This document shows positions 7,710 to 17,201 of a DNA stretch of 64,000 nucleotides, piece after piece. The DNA comes from Actinomycetes bacterium. GTDB taxonomy: Bacteria > Actinomycetota > Coriobacteriia > Coriobacteriales > Eggerthellaceae. Below the pieces are notes generated by a model. That model saw nothing but the letters and a program-made list of their open reading frames with translations. It was not told the origin of the DNA and did not search any database. The first letter of the stretch is position 1, and each line of letters begins with the position of its first letter. The position numbers and the translations under genes were made by a program. The stretch is taken from positions 1 through 64,000 of the forward strand of contig JAEWQO010000063.1 in NCBI GenBank assembly GCA_023460315.1, read 5' to 3'.

Positions 7710-7858
7710 TCAAAGGGTTTTGCCTTAGTTTAGCCCATCGGCCGCCCGAAGACCGAGAGGATGAAAAAACAACCCGAAACGGGCGAGGCCGACGCATGCA
7801 AACCCGGCATTCGCAACCTGCCCAACGTCAATCCCACAGAAAATCAAGCATGCGCGAT

Positions 7859-8899
7859 TCAGTCCTGCACCTCAGGACGCGCCGCTCCCTCTAAAAGAGA
7901 GAACACCTTGTTTCCAGCAGCGGTGCGGCCGATGCTGCGAGAGGCGAGCCCGTCAAGCGATCTCTGCAAGTCATCGGGGAGATGATCGACGAAATGGAGT
8001 TCTTCCCCCGTGACGGGATGGGTGAACGCTATCTGAAAGGAATGGAGGAACTGCCGCTGCAGCCCAAGGCTTGCGATTGGACTTTTTGGTGCACCCGAGG
8101 TATAAGTCGGATCTCCCACAAGCGGATGCTTCGCGTATTCCATATGAACCCGTATCTGATGGGTTCTGCCGGTGAAAAGCTTGCAGTCAATGAGGGTGAA
8201 TCCTTCGTCATGGGAACCGGCCTCAAACCGCTCGAGCACGCGAAAGGTCGTGACGGCATCCCGCGCAGACGGGGCATCCCGGATCGCCATGCGCGTGCGG
8301 TCTTTTTCAGCACGCGCTATGGGCGCGTCGACCATGCCGGTGTCATGCACGATGACGCCATGGACCAAGGCGAGATAACGCCTGTCGACCACACGGGCCC
8401 GAATGGCTTCCATGAGGGCACGGCCAACCTCGTCGGTCTTCGCAGCCAACATGAGGCCACTTGTATCACGGTCGAGACGATGCACGATGCCCAAACGATC
8501 ACGGTCGCCCTGCACATCGCATAGATTCGCCGCTCCACAATGATAGATGAGGGCATTGACCAGCGTGCCGTCGAAATGGTCCACCGACGGATGGCAAACA
8601 AGCCCCACCTGTTTTGACAGGACCAGCAAACTCTCGTCTTCAAAGCGCACATCCAGGTCGATGGGCTGCCCGACGAGTGCCGTCGGGGCAGCCTCATCCT
8701 CCACGTCATAGACGACGGTGTCGCCTGCAACGACGGCATGCTTCTTTGCAACCGTCTGCCCATTCACGAAGACGGCTCCGCGCTCAATGGCATGTGCCGC
8801 CACGCTGCGGCTTGAATACAAGCCCCGCTCCGCCATGAGCGCGTCGAGACGACAGCCTTCGTCAGACGGTCCGACGCCATACGAAAGAGACCGGCCCAT
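7859..8899 (-). CDS. rluD: RluA/RluD-family 23S rRNA pseudouridine synthase
   Basis: A 346-residue enzyme with an N-terminal S4 RNA-binding domain (about residues 15-70) and the RluA-family catalytic domain. The catalytic motif HRLDRDTSGLML contains the active Asp, and GRTHQIRVH follows. It isomerises uridines in large-subunit rRNA; which positions cannot be told from sequence. The ATG at 8899 shares one base with the lspA stop (TGATG), a standard coupled arrangement downstream of lspA. Confidence 0.92.
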   Translation of the reverse strand: MGRSLSYGVGPSDEGCRLDALMAERGLYSSRSVAAHAIERGAVFVNGQTVAKKHAVVAGDTVVYDVEDEAAPTALVGQPIDLDVRFEDESLLVLSKQVGLVCHPSVDHFDGTLVNALIYHCGAANLCDVQGDRDRLGIVHRLDRDTSGLMLAAKTDEVGRALMEAIRARVVDRRYLALVHGVIVHDTGMVDAPIARAEKDRTRMAIRDAPSARDAVTTFRVLERFEAGSHDEGFTLIDCKLFTGRTHQIRVHMEYAKHPLVGDPTYTSGAPKSPIASLGLQRQFLHSFQIAFTHPVTGEELHFVDHLPDDLQRSLDGLASRSIGRTAAGNKVFSLLEGAARPEVQD

Positions 8900-9531
8900 C
8901 AGCTCTCCGGCTCCTCTTTGCTCAGCGCCCCATCTCCGTCGGATATCTCTTGGCCTTCGTGCTTCCATGCAATCATGAGAGAGAGGGCGAATATGATAAA
9001 TCCACAGGTCACTCCGATATCAGCCACGTTAAACACAGGAAAATCCATGAACGTGAGATCGATGAAGTCGACGACATAACCCTGCATGAAACGGTCGAGG
9101 GCGTTGCCGATCCCACCGGCCACCACCAAGGAGAGCCCGATGGCTTGTCCGAGATTGGCCTGCGGAGCAAAGGCAAACAGATAGACGACCAGAACGATGC
9201 ACACCACCAAAGACAGAAACGCGAGCACGGTGGTCGCATCGCCGAACATTCCCCAGGCAGCTCCGGTGTTGTGGACCAACCGTAAACGGAACAAACCCAA
9301 AAAGGGTCCCGCAATGCTGTCACCGGGCATATGAGGACCATCAAGGAGCCGCTTGGTCACATAGTCAAAGACGACCCAAGCAACCGCCACCGCGGCAAAC
9401 ACGATCGCATTTCGCCCTCGATGAGATGCCGGGCGGCGCGCGACCGTCTCATGAATGGACGGAGCAGCCAACGAAGGATCCTCATGCTCGTCAGTTCGCA
9501 GGGCTTCTTCCCCACCAGACCTGTCTGCCAT
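8899..9531 (-). CDS. lspA: Lipoprotein signal peptidase (signal peptidase II)
   Basis: A 210-residue inner-membrane aspartic protease that removes signal peptides from prolipoproteins. Four hydrophobic segments are visible (near residues 43-60, 95-118, 122-140 and 170-190). Family boxes are NTGAAWGMF, the catalytic-Asp box GGIGNALDR, and FPVFNVADI with the second catalytic Asp. The first ~40 residues are a charged cytosolic extension longer than in most LspA proteins. The ATG lies just past the ileS stop; a longer frame starting inside ileS is less likely. Operon: ileS-lspA-rluD. Confidence 0.92.
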   Translation of the reverse strand: MADRSGGEEALRTDEHEDPSLAAPSIHETVARRPASHRGRNAIVFAAVAVAWVVFDYVTKRLLDGPHMPGDSIAGPFLGLFRLRLVHNTGAAWGMFGDATTVLAFLSLVVCIVLVVYLFAFAPQANLGQAIGLSLVVAGGIGNALDRFMQGYVVDFIDLTFMDFPVFNVADIGVTCGFIIFALSLMIAWKHEGQEISDGDGALSKEEPES

Positions 9532-9536
9532 ATGCC

Positions 9537-12383
9537 CTACTCGTCCGTAAATCCTGCGGCGTCCAAAACATCGCCGCAACGCTTGCATACCTCGGGATGG
9601 TTCGGATTGCCACCGAGCTCACGATAGTTCCAACACCGGGGACATTTCTCTCCCCCCGCCACAGCAATTGAGGCTCCGAGCTCTTCGCCCTCCTCAAAGG
9701 TCACCGATGCCACAATGAACAGCTCCTCATACACCGCAGGATCATAGCGGGCCATCACCTCGAGAACGTCGGCCGGAGCCGTCACCGTGACGGCAGCCTC
9801 TTGGCTCTTGTTGACGGTCTTCTCGCCCCGAGCATTCTCAAGCGCTTTCGTCACAATCTCGCGAACACCCAAGATGACTTCGAAGTCATCCGTTATCTGC
9901 AGCCCCTCAGGCGCGGGAATCGCCGGCACAAAATCAGACGATTCAGGCCAGCCGGCAAGCTGCACGCTTGAGGGACGGCCAACACGATCTCGGATGGCCT
10001 GGGGATAGTGTTCCCACACCTCGTCAGTCGTAAACGAAAGCACGGGTGCCAGCACGCGAACCAGCACCTCAAGAATATTCATGAGCACGGTCTGGACCGC
10101 ACGGCGGCGAGGAGAGTCCAACGCCTCCGAATACAGGCGGTCCTTCGTCGCATCCATATACATGGCCGACAGGTCATTGACGATGTAATCGTACACCGCC
10201 CGGTAGACATAGTGGAACCGATAGCTGTCATAAGACGCGTTCACATCCTCGAGAAGATGCTGCGTGCGAACAAGCGCCCATTGGTCCAGAGGCTCAAGGG
10301 AGTCCCAGTCGCTCACGAGATCGCGCTCGTCGTCGAAATCATCCAAGCTGCCCAGCAGAAAGCGGAACGTGTTGCGGATGCGGCGATAGGCCTCGGACAT
10401 GCGCTGGAGAATCTCGTCGGATATGCTCACATCCTGCGAGTAATCGACGCTGGCGACCCACAGGCGCAGAACGTCAGCACCGCTTTTCTTCATGACATCA
10501 GCAGGATCGACGCCGTTCCCGAGCGATTTCGACATCTTGCGGCCCTCGCCATCGACCGTGAAGCCGCAGTGCATGACCGACTTATACGGCGGAACGCCGT
10601 AAGCCCCCATGCTTGTCAGCAAGGACGATTGGAACCAACCACGATGCTGGTCAGATCCTTCCAGATACAGGTCGGCAGGAAAGCGCAGCCCCTCGGCACC
10701 GCGATGCTTGAGAACGCTCGTGTGGGACACTCCGCTTTCCCACCACACGTCGAGGATATCTGTTTCGGGAACGAGCTCCGCGCTTCCGCACTTCTCGCAT
10801 TTGACATCGCGGGGAAGGTATTCGGAAGGATTGCGCGTAAACCACGCGTCAGCCCCCTCGCGCTCAAAGAGGTCGATAACCGCATCGAACGTCTCCTCGG
10901 TGGCGACGGTCGTTCCGCATTTTGCGCATTTGAATACCGGAATGGGAACGCCCCACGAACGTTGGCGGGAGATGCACCAGTCGGGACGGTCGGCAACCAT
11001 GGAACCGATGCGATTTTTCGCCCATGCCGGCACCCACGCAACCTCGCCATCGATGGACGCAAGGGCCCGGTCCCGCAAGCCGTTCGCATCCATGCTCACA
11101 AACCACTGGTCCGTGGCGCGGAAGATGACGGGATTGTGGCAACGCCAGCAATGCGGGTAGCTGTGTGTGATCGTCTGTTCCGCCACCAGCATGCCGCGAT
11201 CGCGCAGCCATTCGATGATGACGGGATTCGCCTCGTCGATGTCCATTCCGGCAAAGGGGCCGGCCTCATCGGTGAACACGCCGTTGTCGTCAACGGGCAT
11301 GAGCAACGGTATGTCGAACTCAAGGCCTACCAGATAGTCATCCTGACCATGGCCGGGAGCCGTGTGCACCGCTCCCGTTCCCGTGTCGAGCGTGACATGG
11401 TCGCCGTAGATGACGGTTCCCTTGAGGTCTTGGCGTATCGGGCAGGTATAGGAAAGGCCGCACAGTTCCCGCCCCTTGAGTGAGACGGGCGTGCCCGAAA
11501 AGTCTTCCACGAGGTCATAGTCTTCCCATGCGGCGGCGTCAGCCACTTTCTCCACCAGGGCTTGTGCCATGATAAGGTTCGAGCCGCCGGCGCGCACCAT
11601 GACATAGTCGGCATCGGGAGCAAGGCTTACCGCCGTGTTCGCAGGCAGCGTCCAGGGGGTCGTCGTCCAGATGAGCAAATGGGCGTCGCCGGCGGCTCCC
11701 GCAGCCTCAAACACTCCGGGCATACGATCCATCTTGAACTTCACGAAAATGGAGGGAGACTCCTCGTCGGAGTATTCGATTTCCGCCTCGGCCAGAGCCG
11801 TGTGGCAATGCTTGCACCAATGGATTGGCTTGCGGCCTCGATAGATCGATCCATTGAGGTACATAGCCTTGAACACCTCGACGTTGCCGGCCTCGTAATC
11901 GGGCGTGAACGTGAGATAGGGATGTTCCCAGTCGGCATTGACGCCCAGGCGCTTGAAGCCCTCGCGTTGGATGTTGACGTATTTCTCCGCCCACTCGCGG
12001 CACAGGCGACGAAGCGTCGGCTGGTCTATCTTCGCCATCTTCTCAGGGCCAAGCGTCTTCTCGACCATATGCTCGATCGGTTGTCCATGGCAGTCCCACC
12101 CCGGTATGTAGGGAGTGAAAAAACCGCGCTGGGCATGGCTTTTGATGACAAAGTCCTTGAGGATCTTGTTGAAGGCATGCCCGATATGGATGGGACCGTT
12201 CGCATACGGCGGGCCGTCATGCAACACGAAAGGTTCGCCGTCCTTGTTCTTTTCGAGCACGCGCTCGTACAGATGCTCGTTCTCCCATTTCGCCAACCGC
12301 TTTGGCTCATTCTCAGGCAGGTTTGCCCGCATAGCGAAATCGGTGTGCGGCAGGTTCATCGTCTCTTTATAGGTGTTCGCCAC
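9537..12383 (-). CDS. ileS: Isoleucyl-tRNA synthetase
   Basis: A 948-residue class I synthetase. Signature motifs are PIHIGHAFNK (HIGH) near residue 59, the CP1 editing domain, KMSKSLGNG (KMSKS) near residue 604, and a C-terminal zinc finger with Cys pairs CPRC and CKRC. Length matches the bacterial type. The start is GTG at 12383 with a weak GGAAAGG upstream; the ATG eight codons in is an alternative. No T-box motif is visible in the 193-base divergent gap with degV, although actinomycete ileS genes often carry one. Confidence 0.97.
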   Translation of the reverse strand: MANTYKETMNLPHTDFAMRANLPENEPKRLAKWENEHLYERVLEKNKDGEPFVLHDGPPYANGPIHIGHAFNKILKDFVIKSHAQRGFFTPYIPGWDCHGQPIEHMVEKTLGPEKMAKIDQPTLRRLCREWAEKYVNIQREGFKRLGVNADWEHPYLTFTPDYEAGNVEVFKAMYLNGSIYRGRKPIHWCKHCHTALAEAEIEYSDEESPSIFVKFKMDRMPGVFEAAGAAGDAHLLIWTTTPWTLPANTAVSLAPDADYVMVRAGGSNLIMAQALVEKVADAAAWEDYDLVEDFSGTPVSLKGRELCGLSYTCPIRQDLKGTVIYGDHVTLDTGTGAVHTAPGHGQDDYLVGLEFDIPLLMPVDDNGVFTDEAGPFAGMDIDEANPVIIEWLRDRGMLVAEQTITHSYPHCWRCHNPVIFRATDQWFVSMDANGLRDRALASIDGEVAWVPAWAKNRIGSMVADRPDWCISRQRSWGVPIPVFKCAKCGTTVATEETFDAVIDLFEREGADAWFTRNPSEYLPRDVKCEKCGSAELVPETDILDVWWESGVSHTSVLKHRGAEGLRFPADLYLEGSDQHRGWFQSSLLTSMGAYGVPPYKSVMHCGFTVDGEGRKMSKSLGNGVDPADVMKKSGADVLRLWVASVDYSQDVSISDEILQRMSEAYRRIRNTFRFLLGSLDDFDDERDLVSDWDSLEPLDQWALVRTQHLLEDVNASYDSYRFHYVYRAVYDYIVNDLSAMYMDATKDRLYSEALDSPRRRAVQTVLMNILEVLVRVLAPVLSFTTDEVWEHYPQAIRDRVGRPSSVQLAGWPESSDFVPAIPAPEGLQITDDFEVILGVREIVTKALENARGEKTVNKSQEAAVTVTAPADVLEVMARYDPAVYEELFIVASVTFEEGEELGASIAVAGGEKCPRCWNYRELGGNPNHPEVCKRCGDVLDAAGFTDE

Positions 12384-12576
12384 GGATGTCGTACCTTTCC
12401 TTGCCGTTTCGTTCGTGTGGTGCCGTTCGCTTCAAACCTGTATAGTATAGGCGAACATACGCCGCATCTCGCTGGCCTGCCGTCACTTTTCAGAATTGCG
12501 ACACAGGCATCCAGGGAAGAATGGGTATACTTCACGTATCGGCACAGCATGCCAGACCAAGAGAGAAGGGCCACCT

Positions 12577-13461
12577 ATGACCATGAGCTTCGAAATTGTT
12601 ACTGACTCCAGCAGCAACCTCGTCGAGAGCATGATCGAGGATTTCGGGCTGCACATCCTCCCCCTCACCTTCATGGTGGACGGCGATGACATCGTGTATC
12701 AAAGCTATCTCAAGGGCGCCCACACCGACCTCTCCCAATTCTATGCGATGATGCGGGATGGCAAAGTGTTCAAGACGTCCCTGCCAAACCTTGCCGACAC
12801 CGAAGCGCTCATGCGTGGCCTGCTGAGCAAAGGGCGCGACATACTCTACCTCGGTTTCTCGAGCGGACTCTCGGGCACCTACGAAGCCACCGAGCTCCTC
12901 GTCAAACAGCTGGCCGCCGAATTTCCACATCGAAAGATCTACGCCGTCGACACCTTGGCCGCATCGGGCGGCGAAGGATTGCTCGTCTGGCATGCGGTCC
13001 AGCATGCCCGCAGCGGCAGGTCCATCGACGAGGTGCGAGACTGGGTGGAGGACAACAAGCTGCATCTTGCTCACTGGTTCACCGTCGATGACCTCATGTT
13101 TTTGTTTCGAGGCGGACGGGTGTCAAAGACGAGCGCCTGGGCTGGAACCATGCTCAACATCAAACCGGTCATGCATGTCGACAACGAAGGACACCTCGTC
13201 CCCTTGGAAAAGGTCCGTGGTCGCAAGAAATCCCTGAACGCGCTCATCGACCACATGGAGAAGTCGGCCATTCGCCCCCTGGAGGACCAAATGGTCTTCG
13301 TCACCCACGGAGACTGCCTCGATGAGGCAGAGTACGTTGCCGAACAGATTAAACAGCGTTTTGGCGTGAAAGAGGTCGTCATCAACTATGTCGATCCCGT
13401 CATCGGAGCCCACTCAGGGCCCGGCACCATGGCATTGTTCTTCCTCGCCGATCAGCGGTAG
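12577..13461 (+). CDS. DegV family fatty-acid-binding protein
   Basis: A 294-residue DegV-fold protein. Family marks are IVTDSSSNL at the N-terminus, the ligand-pocket region LGFSSGLSGTYEAT, and the C-terminal INYVDPVIGAHSGPGTMALFF. These proteins (FakB) bind a fatty acid and present it to the kinase FakA; the partner gene is not in this window. The ATG at 12577 is preceded by AGAAGG, and upstream in-frame codons lack a ribosome site. It is convergent with dinB, with 36 bases between the stops. Confidence 0.9.
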   Translation: MTMSFEIVTDSSSNLVESMIEDFGLHILPLTFMVDGDDIVYQSYLKGAHTDLSQFYAMMRDGKVFKTSLPNLADTEALMRGLLSKGRDILYLGFSSGLSGTYEATELLVKQLAAEFPHRKIYAVDTLAASGGEGLLVWHAVQHARSGRSIDEVRDWVEDNKLHLAHWFTVDDLMFLFRGGRVSKTSAWAGTMLNIKPVMHVDNEGHLVPLEKVRGRKKSLNALIDHMEKSAIRPLEDQMVFVTHGDCLDEAEYVAEQIKQRFGVKEVVINYVDPVIGAHSGPGTMALFFLADQR

Positions 13462-13497
13462 GCAGCCTGCTCGGCCACGGCAGCGCCCCTCTCGGCC

Positions 13498-14868
13498 CTA
13501 TTTGTAGTCTTCAGGGTTCTTGGAGGATGATCCTGTGGTGTTTTCCTCGCCGCGAAGCTCGCGACCGAAACGGACAGCCGACTCACCAAAGCGATTCTTG
13601 ACAAGATCCGTCGCCTCGATAAGCCCCCGCCTCCTTGTGTCGTCTTCGAGCGTGGGCTTCCGCGCTTCCTTTGGAAGATCCGCTTCGGGCAAGTCAAACA
13701 GGCTCCGCTGCACGATGGCATCGTCCTCGAACCCCGTCATGGCAATGCCAATGAGCCGAACAGGCGTTCCCGGATGCCACAGCTCGTCCACCATGCGAAA
13801 CAGCAGTGGCGTGTAGAACAGCTCGTCGTCGGTTACGTGATCGAGCCTGCGCTGCACGGACCGGGTGCTCCGATCGTCAAAGCGCACGCGCAGGCTGAGC
13901 GTCCGTCCGCGCAACCCCTTCTTGCGCATGCGTCGCCCGACTTTGGCCGCCATGGTCGCAATGGCTGCTTCGACGTCTTCCCGTGCCGTGAGGTCAGTGG
14001 CAAACGTCATCTCGTTTGAGATGGATTTCACGGTGTCTCCCACCTCCACAGGAGCATCGTCACCCCCCTGCGCCCTCACATGCATGACCCGCCCGCTCTT
14101 GCCGAACAGCCGGAGCAGCAGGCCTTCGTCGGCGTCAGCCAAATCGCCGAGCGTGCGAATGCCCTGCGCTTTCAGTTTCTTTTCGGCGGATTCTCCTATG
14201 CCGCTCATCGTGCGGACGGGCAGCGGAGCGAGAAAGGCGCGCTCCCCTCCCGGATACACCGCCACAAGACCTTGGGGCTTTTCCATGTCTGAGGCAATCT
14301 TGGCAACCGTCTTTGACGTGCCCAAACCAATCGAGCACGTGAGGCCGAGATGCTCGACACGGCGCTGCACGCGCTGGGCGACGCTCACGGGATGCTCGCG
14401 ATTGACAGCCGTGGGGCTGATGTCGCAGAATGCCTCATCTATGCTCACCTGTTGAACATGGGGTGTCTCATCCCCAAGAATCTCCATGACCGCATTCGAA
14501 AGCTCCCGATACCGGTCGAAGCTGCCGGATGTCCAGACAGCGTCGGGGCACAGGCGTCGGGCCACCGACGAGGGCATGGCGCTGCGCACGCCATACCTAC
14601 GGGCCTCATACGACGCCGTGGACACGACGCCATGCTTGTCGGCATCCCCACCCACGATGACGGGCTTGCCGCGCCACGCGGGATGGTCAAGCTGCTCGAC
14701 CGATGCGAAGAATGCATCGAGGTCCACCAGCATGATGGCCGGCCCTTCCCACGGCTCACGATCGGCCCCTCCCGACGCTTCCTCGTCCGTCCGCGCACCG
14801 GCATCGGCGCTATCGCCGCCATCCTCCGGGCAACACTGGCTGGAATTCTGTTCGAAAAGCTTTTTCAT
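13498..14868 (-). CDS. dinB: DNA polymerase IV (Y family)
   Basis: A 456-residue translesion polymerase. After a ~45-residue polar N-terminal extension comes MLVDLDAFFASVEQ, with the first metal-binding Asp, and SIDEAFCDIS, with the catalytic Asp-Glu pair. IGLGTSKTVAKIASDMEKP, a helix-hairpin-helix region near MSGIGESAEKKL and a little-finger domain follow. It ends with SLFDLPEADLP, which resembles a beta-clamp-binding peptide (QxxLF-like: QRSLFDL). The ATG at 14868 has only a weak ribosome site. No LexA-type box is evident upstream. Confidence 0.93.
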   Translation of the reverse strand: MKKLFEQNSSQCCPEDGGDSADAGARTDEEASGGADREPWEGPAIMLVDLDAFFASVEQLDHPAWRGKPVIVGGDADKHGVVSTASYEARRYGVRSAMPSSVARRLCPDAVWTSGSFDRYRELSNAVMEILGDETPHVQQVSIDEAFCDISPTAVNREHPVSVAQRVQRRVEHLGLTCSIGLGTSKTVAKIASDMEKPQGLVAVYPGGERAFLAPLPVRTMSGIGESAEKKLKAQGIRTLGDLADADEGLLLRLFGKSGRVMHVRAQGGDDAPVEVGDTVKSISNEMTFATDLTAREDVEAAIATMAAKVGRRMRKKGLRGRTLSLRVRFDDRSTRSVQRRLDHVTDDELFYTPLLFRMVDELWHPGTPVRLIGIAMTGFEDDAIVQRSLFDLPEADLPKEARKPTLEDDTRRRGLIEATDLVKNRFGESAVRFGRELRGEENTTGSSSKNPEDYK

Positions 14869-15087
14869 GATGGCAATAAGTCTACCATGCACGACGTATG
14901 ACAGACCGAGTTGTGCTAGGATGGTCATTCCCCCGCAAGGAGACCGAGCTTCGGGAGCGACAGATTGACAAGCAGACCCGCACCGAACCGAGCCGCCCAT
15001 CGCCCCACAAACCTCCCCCTTCAGCGCTCGAACCACCCCATGCAACAGGGATCGGTGATCTGCAAACCCTGCTGGAAAGGAGAGAAG

Positions 15088-16218
15088 ATGGCGGTGCTGG
15101 ACGAATGCGGAACGCTTTTAGGCGTTCGCGACTGCGTGACCGCTCTTCCCGAACAGCTGCTCTCTCCCCCCTACGAACTCCGTACAGAAATGAATTGGAT
15201 CGATTTCTCAGGAACGGCAAACCCCCTGGGCACTCCCCCTTCATTCATCCGAGCGATGGAGGCCGCCCTTGCGGCGGGCGAGCAGAACTATCCGCCCGAC
15301 CGCGAGGCCCACACGATGCGGAGCGTCTTGGCCCGGCGCTACGGACTGCCCGTCGACTCGTTTCTTGTCGGGACAACCGTCGGCGACATGGTCAGGGCTG
15401 TCGCCCAGACCTACCAGCCCTGCACGGTTGGCGTGTCGGTTCCCGGCCCCGCAGAATACGCGCTTGCCGCAGGAAACGCAGGGCACCGCGTTGTCGAGAT
15501 AGCGAGTCCGGCGGGGTTCGTCGCGCTCGACCCCGCAACGGCGGCACGGCACGGCATTCGGTTTGATGCCGCCATCCTGGCGAATCCCAGCTATCCGACA
15601 AGCCGGCTGTTTCCTCAGCCGACGCTCGAGGCATATCTCGAAACGTGCACCTGGGTCGTCGTCGACGAGCGCTCCATCGAGCTGACGCTCGGAGGAGAGA
15701 GCGCAGTCCCGCTCACCACCGAGCATCGAAACCTCGTGGTCATCCGATCGCTGTGCGAGCCCTTCGCCATGCCCGGCATCCCCGTCAGCTATTGCATCGC
15801 TCATCCAGACACCATCGCACAGATCTCGCGCTTCTACGACAGCTCGGGCGTTCCCATGTTCGCCGAGGTCATCGGTGAGCTTGCCCTGACGGAAAACGGC
15901 TATCTCGAAAGGACGCGCGAATTCCTCGACACGGAGATTCCCTGGCTGCAATGCATGCTCAACCTCATTCCCGGCATCGACATCTTTCCAGCCGAGGCAA
16001 ACTATGTCATGTGTTCCTTCGATGTCGGCGAAGACATGAATCTCGGCGTCGACAACACGGATCAGCTAACCAGCAGATTGCAGCTTGCCGGGTTCCTCGT
16101 CCGAAAGCTCGAGGGCACGTTAGGCCTGGCAGATGACAAGTATTTCTGCGTTGCAGTTCGCACGCGCGAGGACAACGAAAAACTCATCGCTGCCCTCCGC
16201 GACATCATCGGAGGATGA
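15088..16218 (+). CDS. HisC/CobD-like aminotransferase homologue lacking the PLP lysine (predicted pseudoenzyme)
   Basis: A 376-residue protein with the fold-type I aminotransferase layout of histidinol-phosphate aminotransferase. The family reads NPNNPTG, VVVDEAY, R(S/T)xSKAFGLAGLR and RxTxGT. This protein reads NPSYPTS, VVVDERS, RSLCEPFAMPGIP and CVAVRT. So the Schiff-base Lys is Glu, the phosphate-binding Arg is Pro, the PLP-contacting Asn and Tyr are Tyr and Ser, and the substrate-carboxylate Arg is Cys. The coenzyme Asp (VVVDE) remains. The frame is intact and the start has a strong site (GGAAAGGAG), so this is not simple decay. It converges on coaX with no base between the stops. Function unknown; a non-catalytic or PLP-independent role is inferred. 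Confidence 0.85.
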   Translation: MAVLDECGTLLGVRDCVTALPEQLLSPPYELRTEMNWIDFSGTANPLGTPPSFIRAMEAALAAGEQNYPPDREAHTMRSVLARRYGLPVDSFLVGTTVGDMVRAVAQTYQPCTVGVSVPGPAEYALAAGNAGHRVVEIASPAGFVALDPATAARHGIRFDAAILANPSYPTSRLFPQPTLEAYLETCTWVVVDERSIELTLGGESAVPLTTEHRNLVVIRSLCEPFAMPGIPVSYCIAHPDTIAQISRFYDSSGVPMFAEVIGELALTENGYLERTREFLDTEIPWLQCMLNLIPGIDIFPAEANYVMCSFDVGEDMNLGVDNTDQLTSRLQLAGFLVRKLEGTLGLADDKYFCVAVRTREDNEKLIAALRDIIGG

Positions 16219-17055
16219 TCATTTCCTCCGGTTCATCTCATGAAGCAATGACAGGCCTCTCAGGGTAAGCGTGTCGTCGGGCGTTGCCGTGTGGGACAGC
16301 AGCGCCGCCAGCTCAGATGCATTCGTTCCCGTGATGACGATGCGGGTCTCACGCCCGAGCTCTTTCCATATCATGTCGATGATCCCGTCAATGCGCGCGA
16401 CTTCCCCCATGACGACGCCGGCCTGCATCGCCTCGCGCGTGGTCTTGCCGATGATGGCAGGCGGCGCCTGAACCTCAATGACGGGAAGGCGGGCAGCAGC
16501 CGCAGCAAGAGAGCGGGCAGCCAACAGCAAGCCAGCCGCTATGACTCCCCCCGCGAACGCTCCTTCGTTGTCGACAACTTCAAAATTTGTCGTCGTCCCT
16601 AAATCCACAATGATGAGAGGATGTCCGTATGACGCCTTGGCAGCCACAAGGTCCGCCACGCGATCCGGCCCCACTTCCGACGGATCCTTGTAGTTCATCT
16701 TGATGCCCGTTTTCAACCCCGGCCCCACAACCAGAGGGCGGCGGCCGCAGGCATGACGCAACGCCGCCGTCCAAGGCTCCACAAGGCCGGGGACAACGCA
16801 TGCCAAGATGGAATCCGACGGGCAGACGCCGGCCACCTTGCTTCTTTTTTGATCGTTCGCAAACCCCGCCATAGAAAAAAATCCGGCGATGGCAAGGCGA
16901 GCCTCATCTGCCGTCATGCCGTCAGACGTCGTAATTTCCCAGAGAGAGTCAAGCACATCGTCGTTGAACAGGCCGAACCTCGTCTTGGTATTGCCGACAT
17001 CAACCGCCAGCACGCACGTCGCCTTTTGATGGATGTCCCGGGGTTCCTCTGCCAT
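16219..17055 (-). CDS. coaX: Type III pantothenate kinase
   Basis: A 278-residue ASKHA-fold kinase for the first step of coenzyme A synthesis. Motifs: phosphate-1 loop AVDVGNTKTRFG, PSEVGPDRVADLVAA (GxDR), and the phosphate-2 loop VDLGTTTNFEVVD. Type III enzymes need a monovalent cation and are not inhibited by CoA. The length is typical, slightly extended at the N-terminus (about 14 residues before LAVDVGN). A minus-strand TATAAT at 17126-17131 would give a leader of about 64 bases. Confidence 0.95.
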   Translation of the reverse strand: MAEEPRDIHQKATCVLAVDVGNTKTRFGLFNDDVLDSLWEITTSDGMTADEARLAIAGFFSMAGFANDQKRSKVAGVCPSDSILACVVPGLVEPWTAALRHACGRRPLVVGPGLKTGIKMNYKDPSEVGPDRVADLVAAKASYGHPLIIVDLGTTTNFEVVDNEGAFAGGVIAAGLLLAARSLAAAAARLPVIEVQAPPAIIGKTTREAMQAGVVMGEVARIDGIIDMIWKELGRETRIVITGTNASELAALLSHTATPDDTLTLRGLSLLHEMNRRK

Positions 17056-17201
17056 CGAGTCTCACCTTCCAACGAATTCACCCACACTCTTGCACGATTG
17101 ACGATGTTCCTCGCCGTCTGAGCCGATTATACTGTAACGGTCCACCCAGTAACCCGACTTCTCGCAACAAGGGGAAGCGGATATACGAAAAGGAGCGAAC
17201 T

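Noticed and set aside
10008..11483. 491-codon open frame on the plus strand
   Set aside because: It lies wholly antisense to ileS, has no ribosome site and no family resemblance; long antisense frames are usual in GC-rich genes.
12384..12576. T-box riboswitch upstream of ileS
   Set aside because: Actinomycete ileS genes often have one, but no T-box core sequence is visible on the minus strand and the gap is short.
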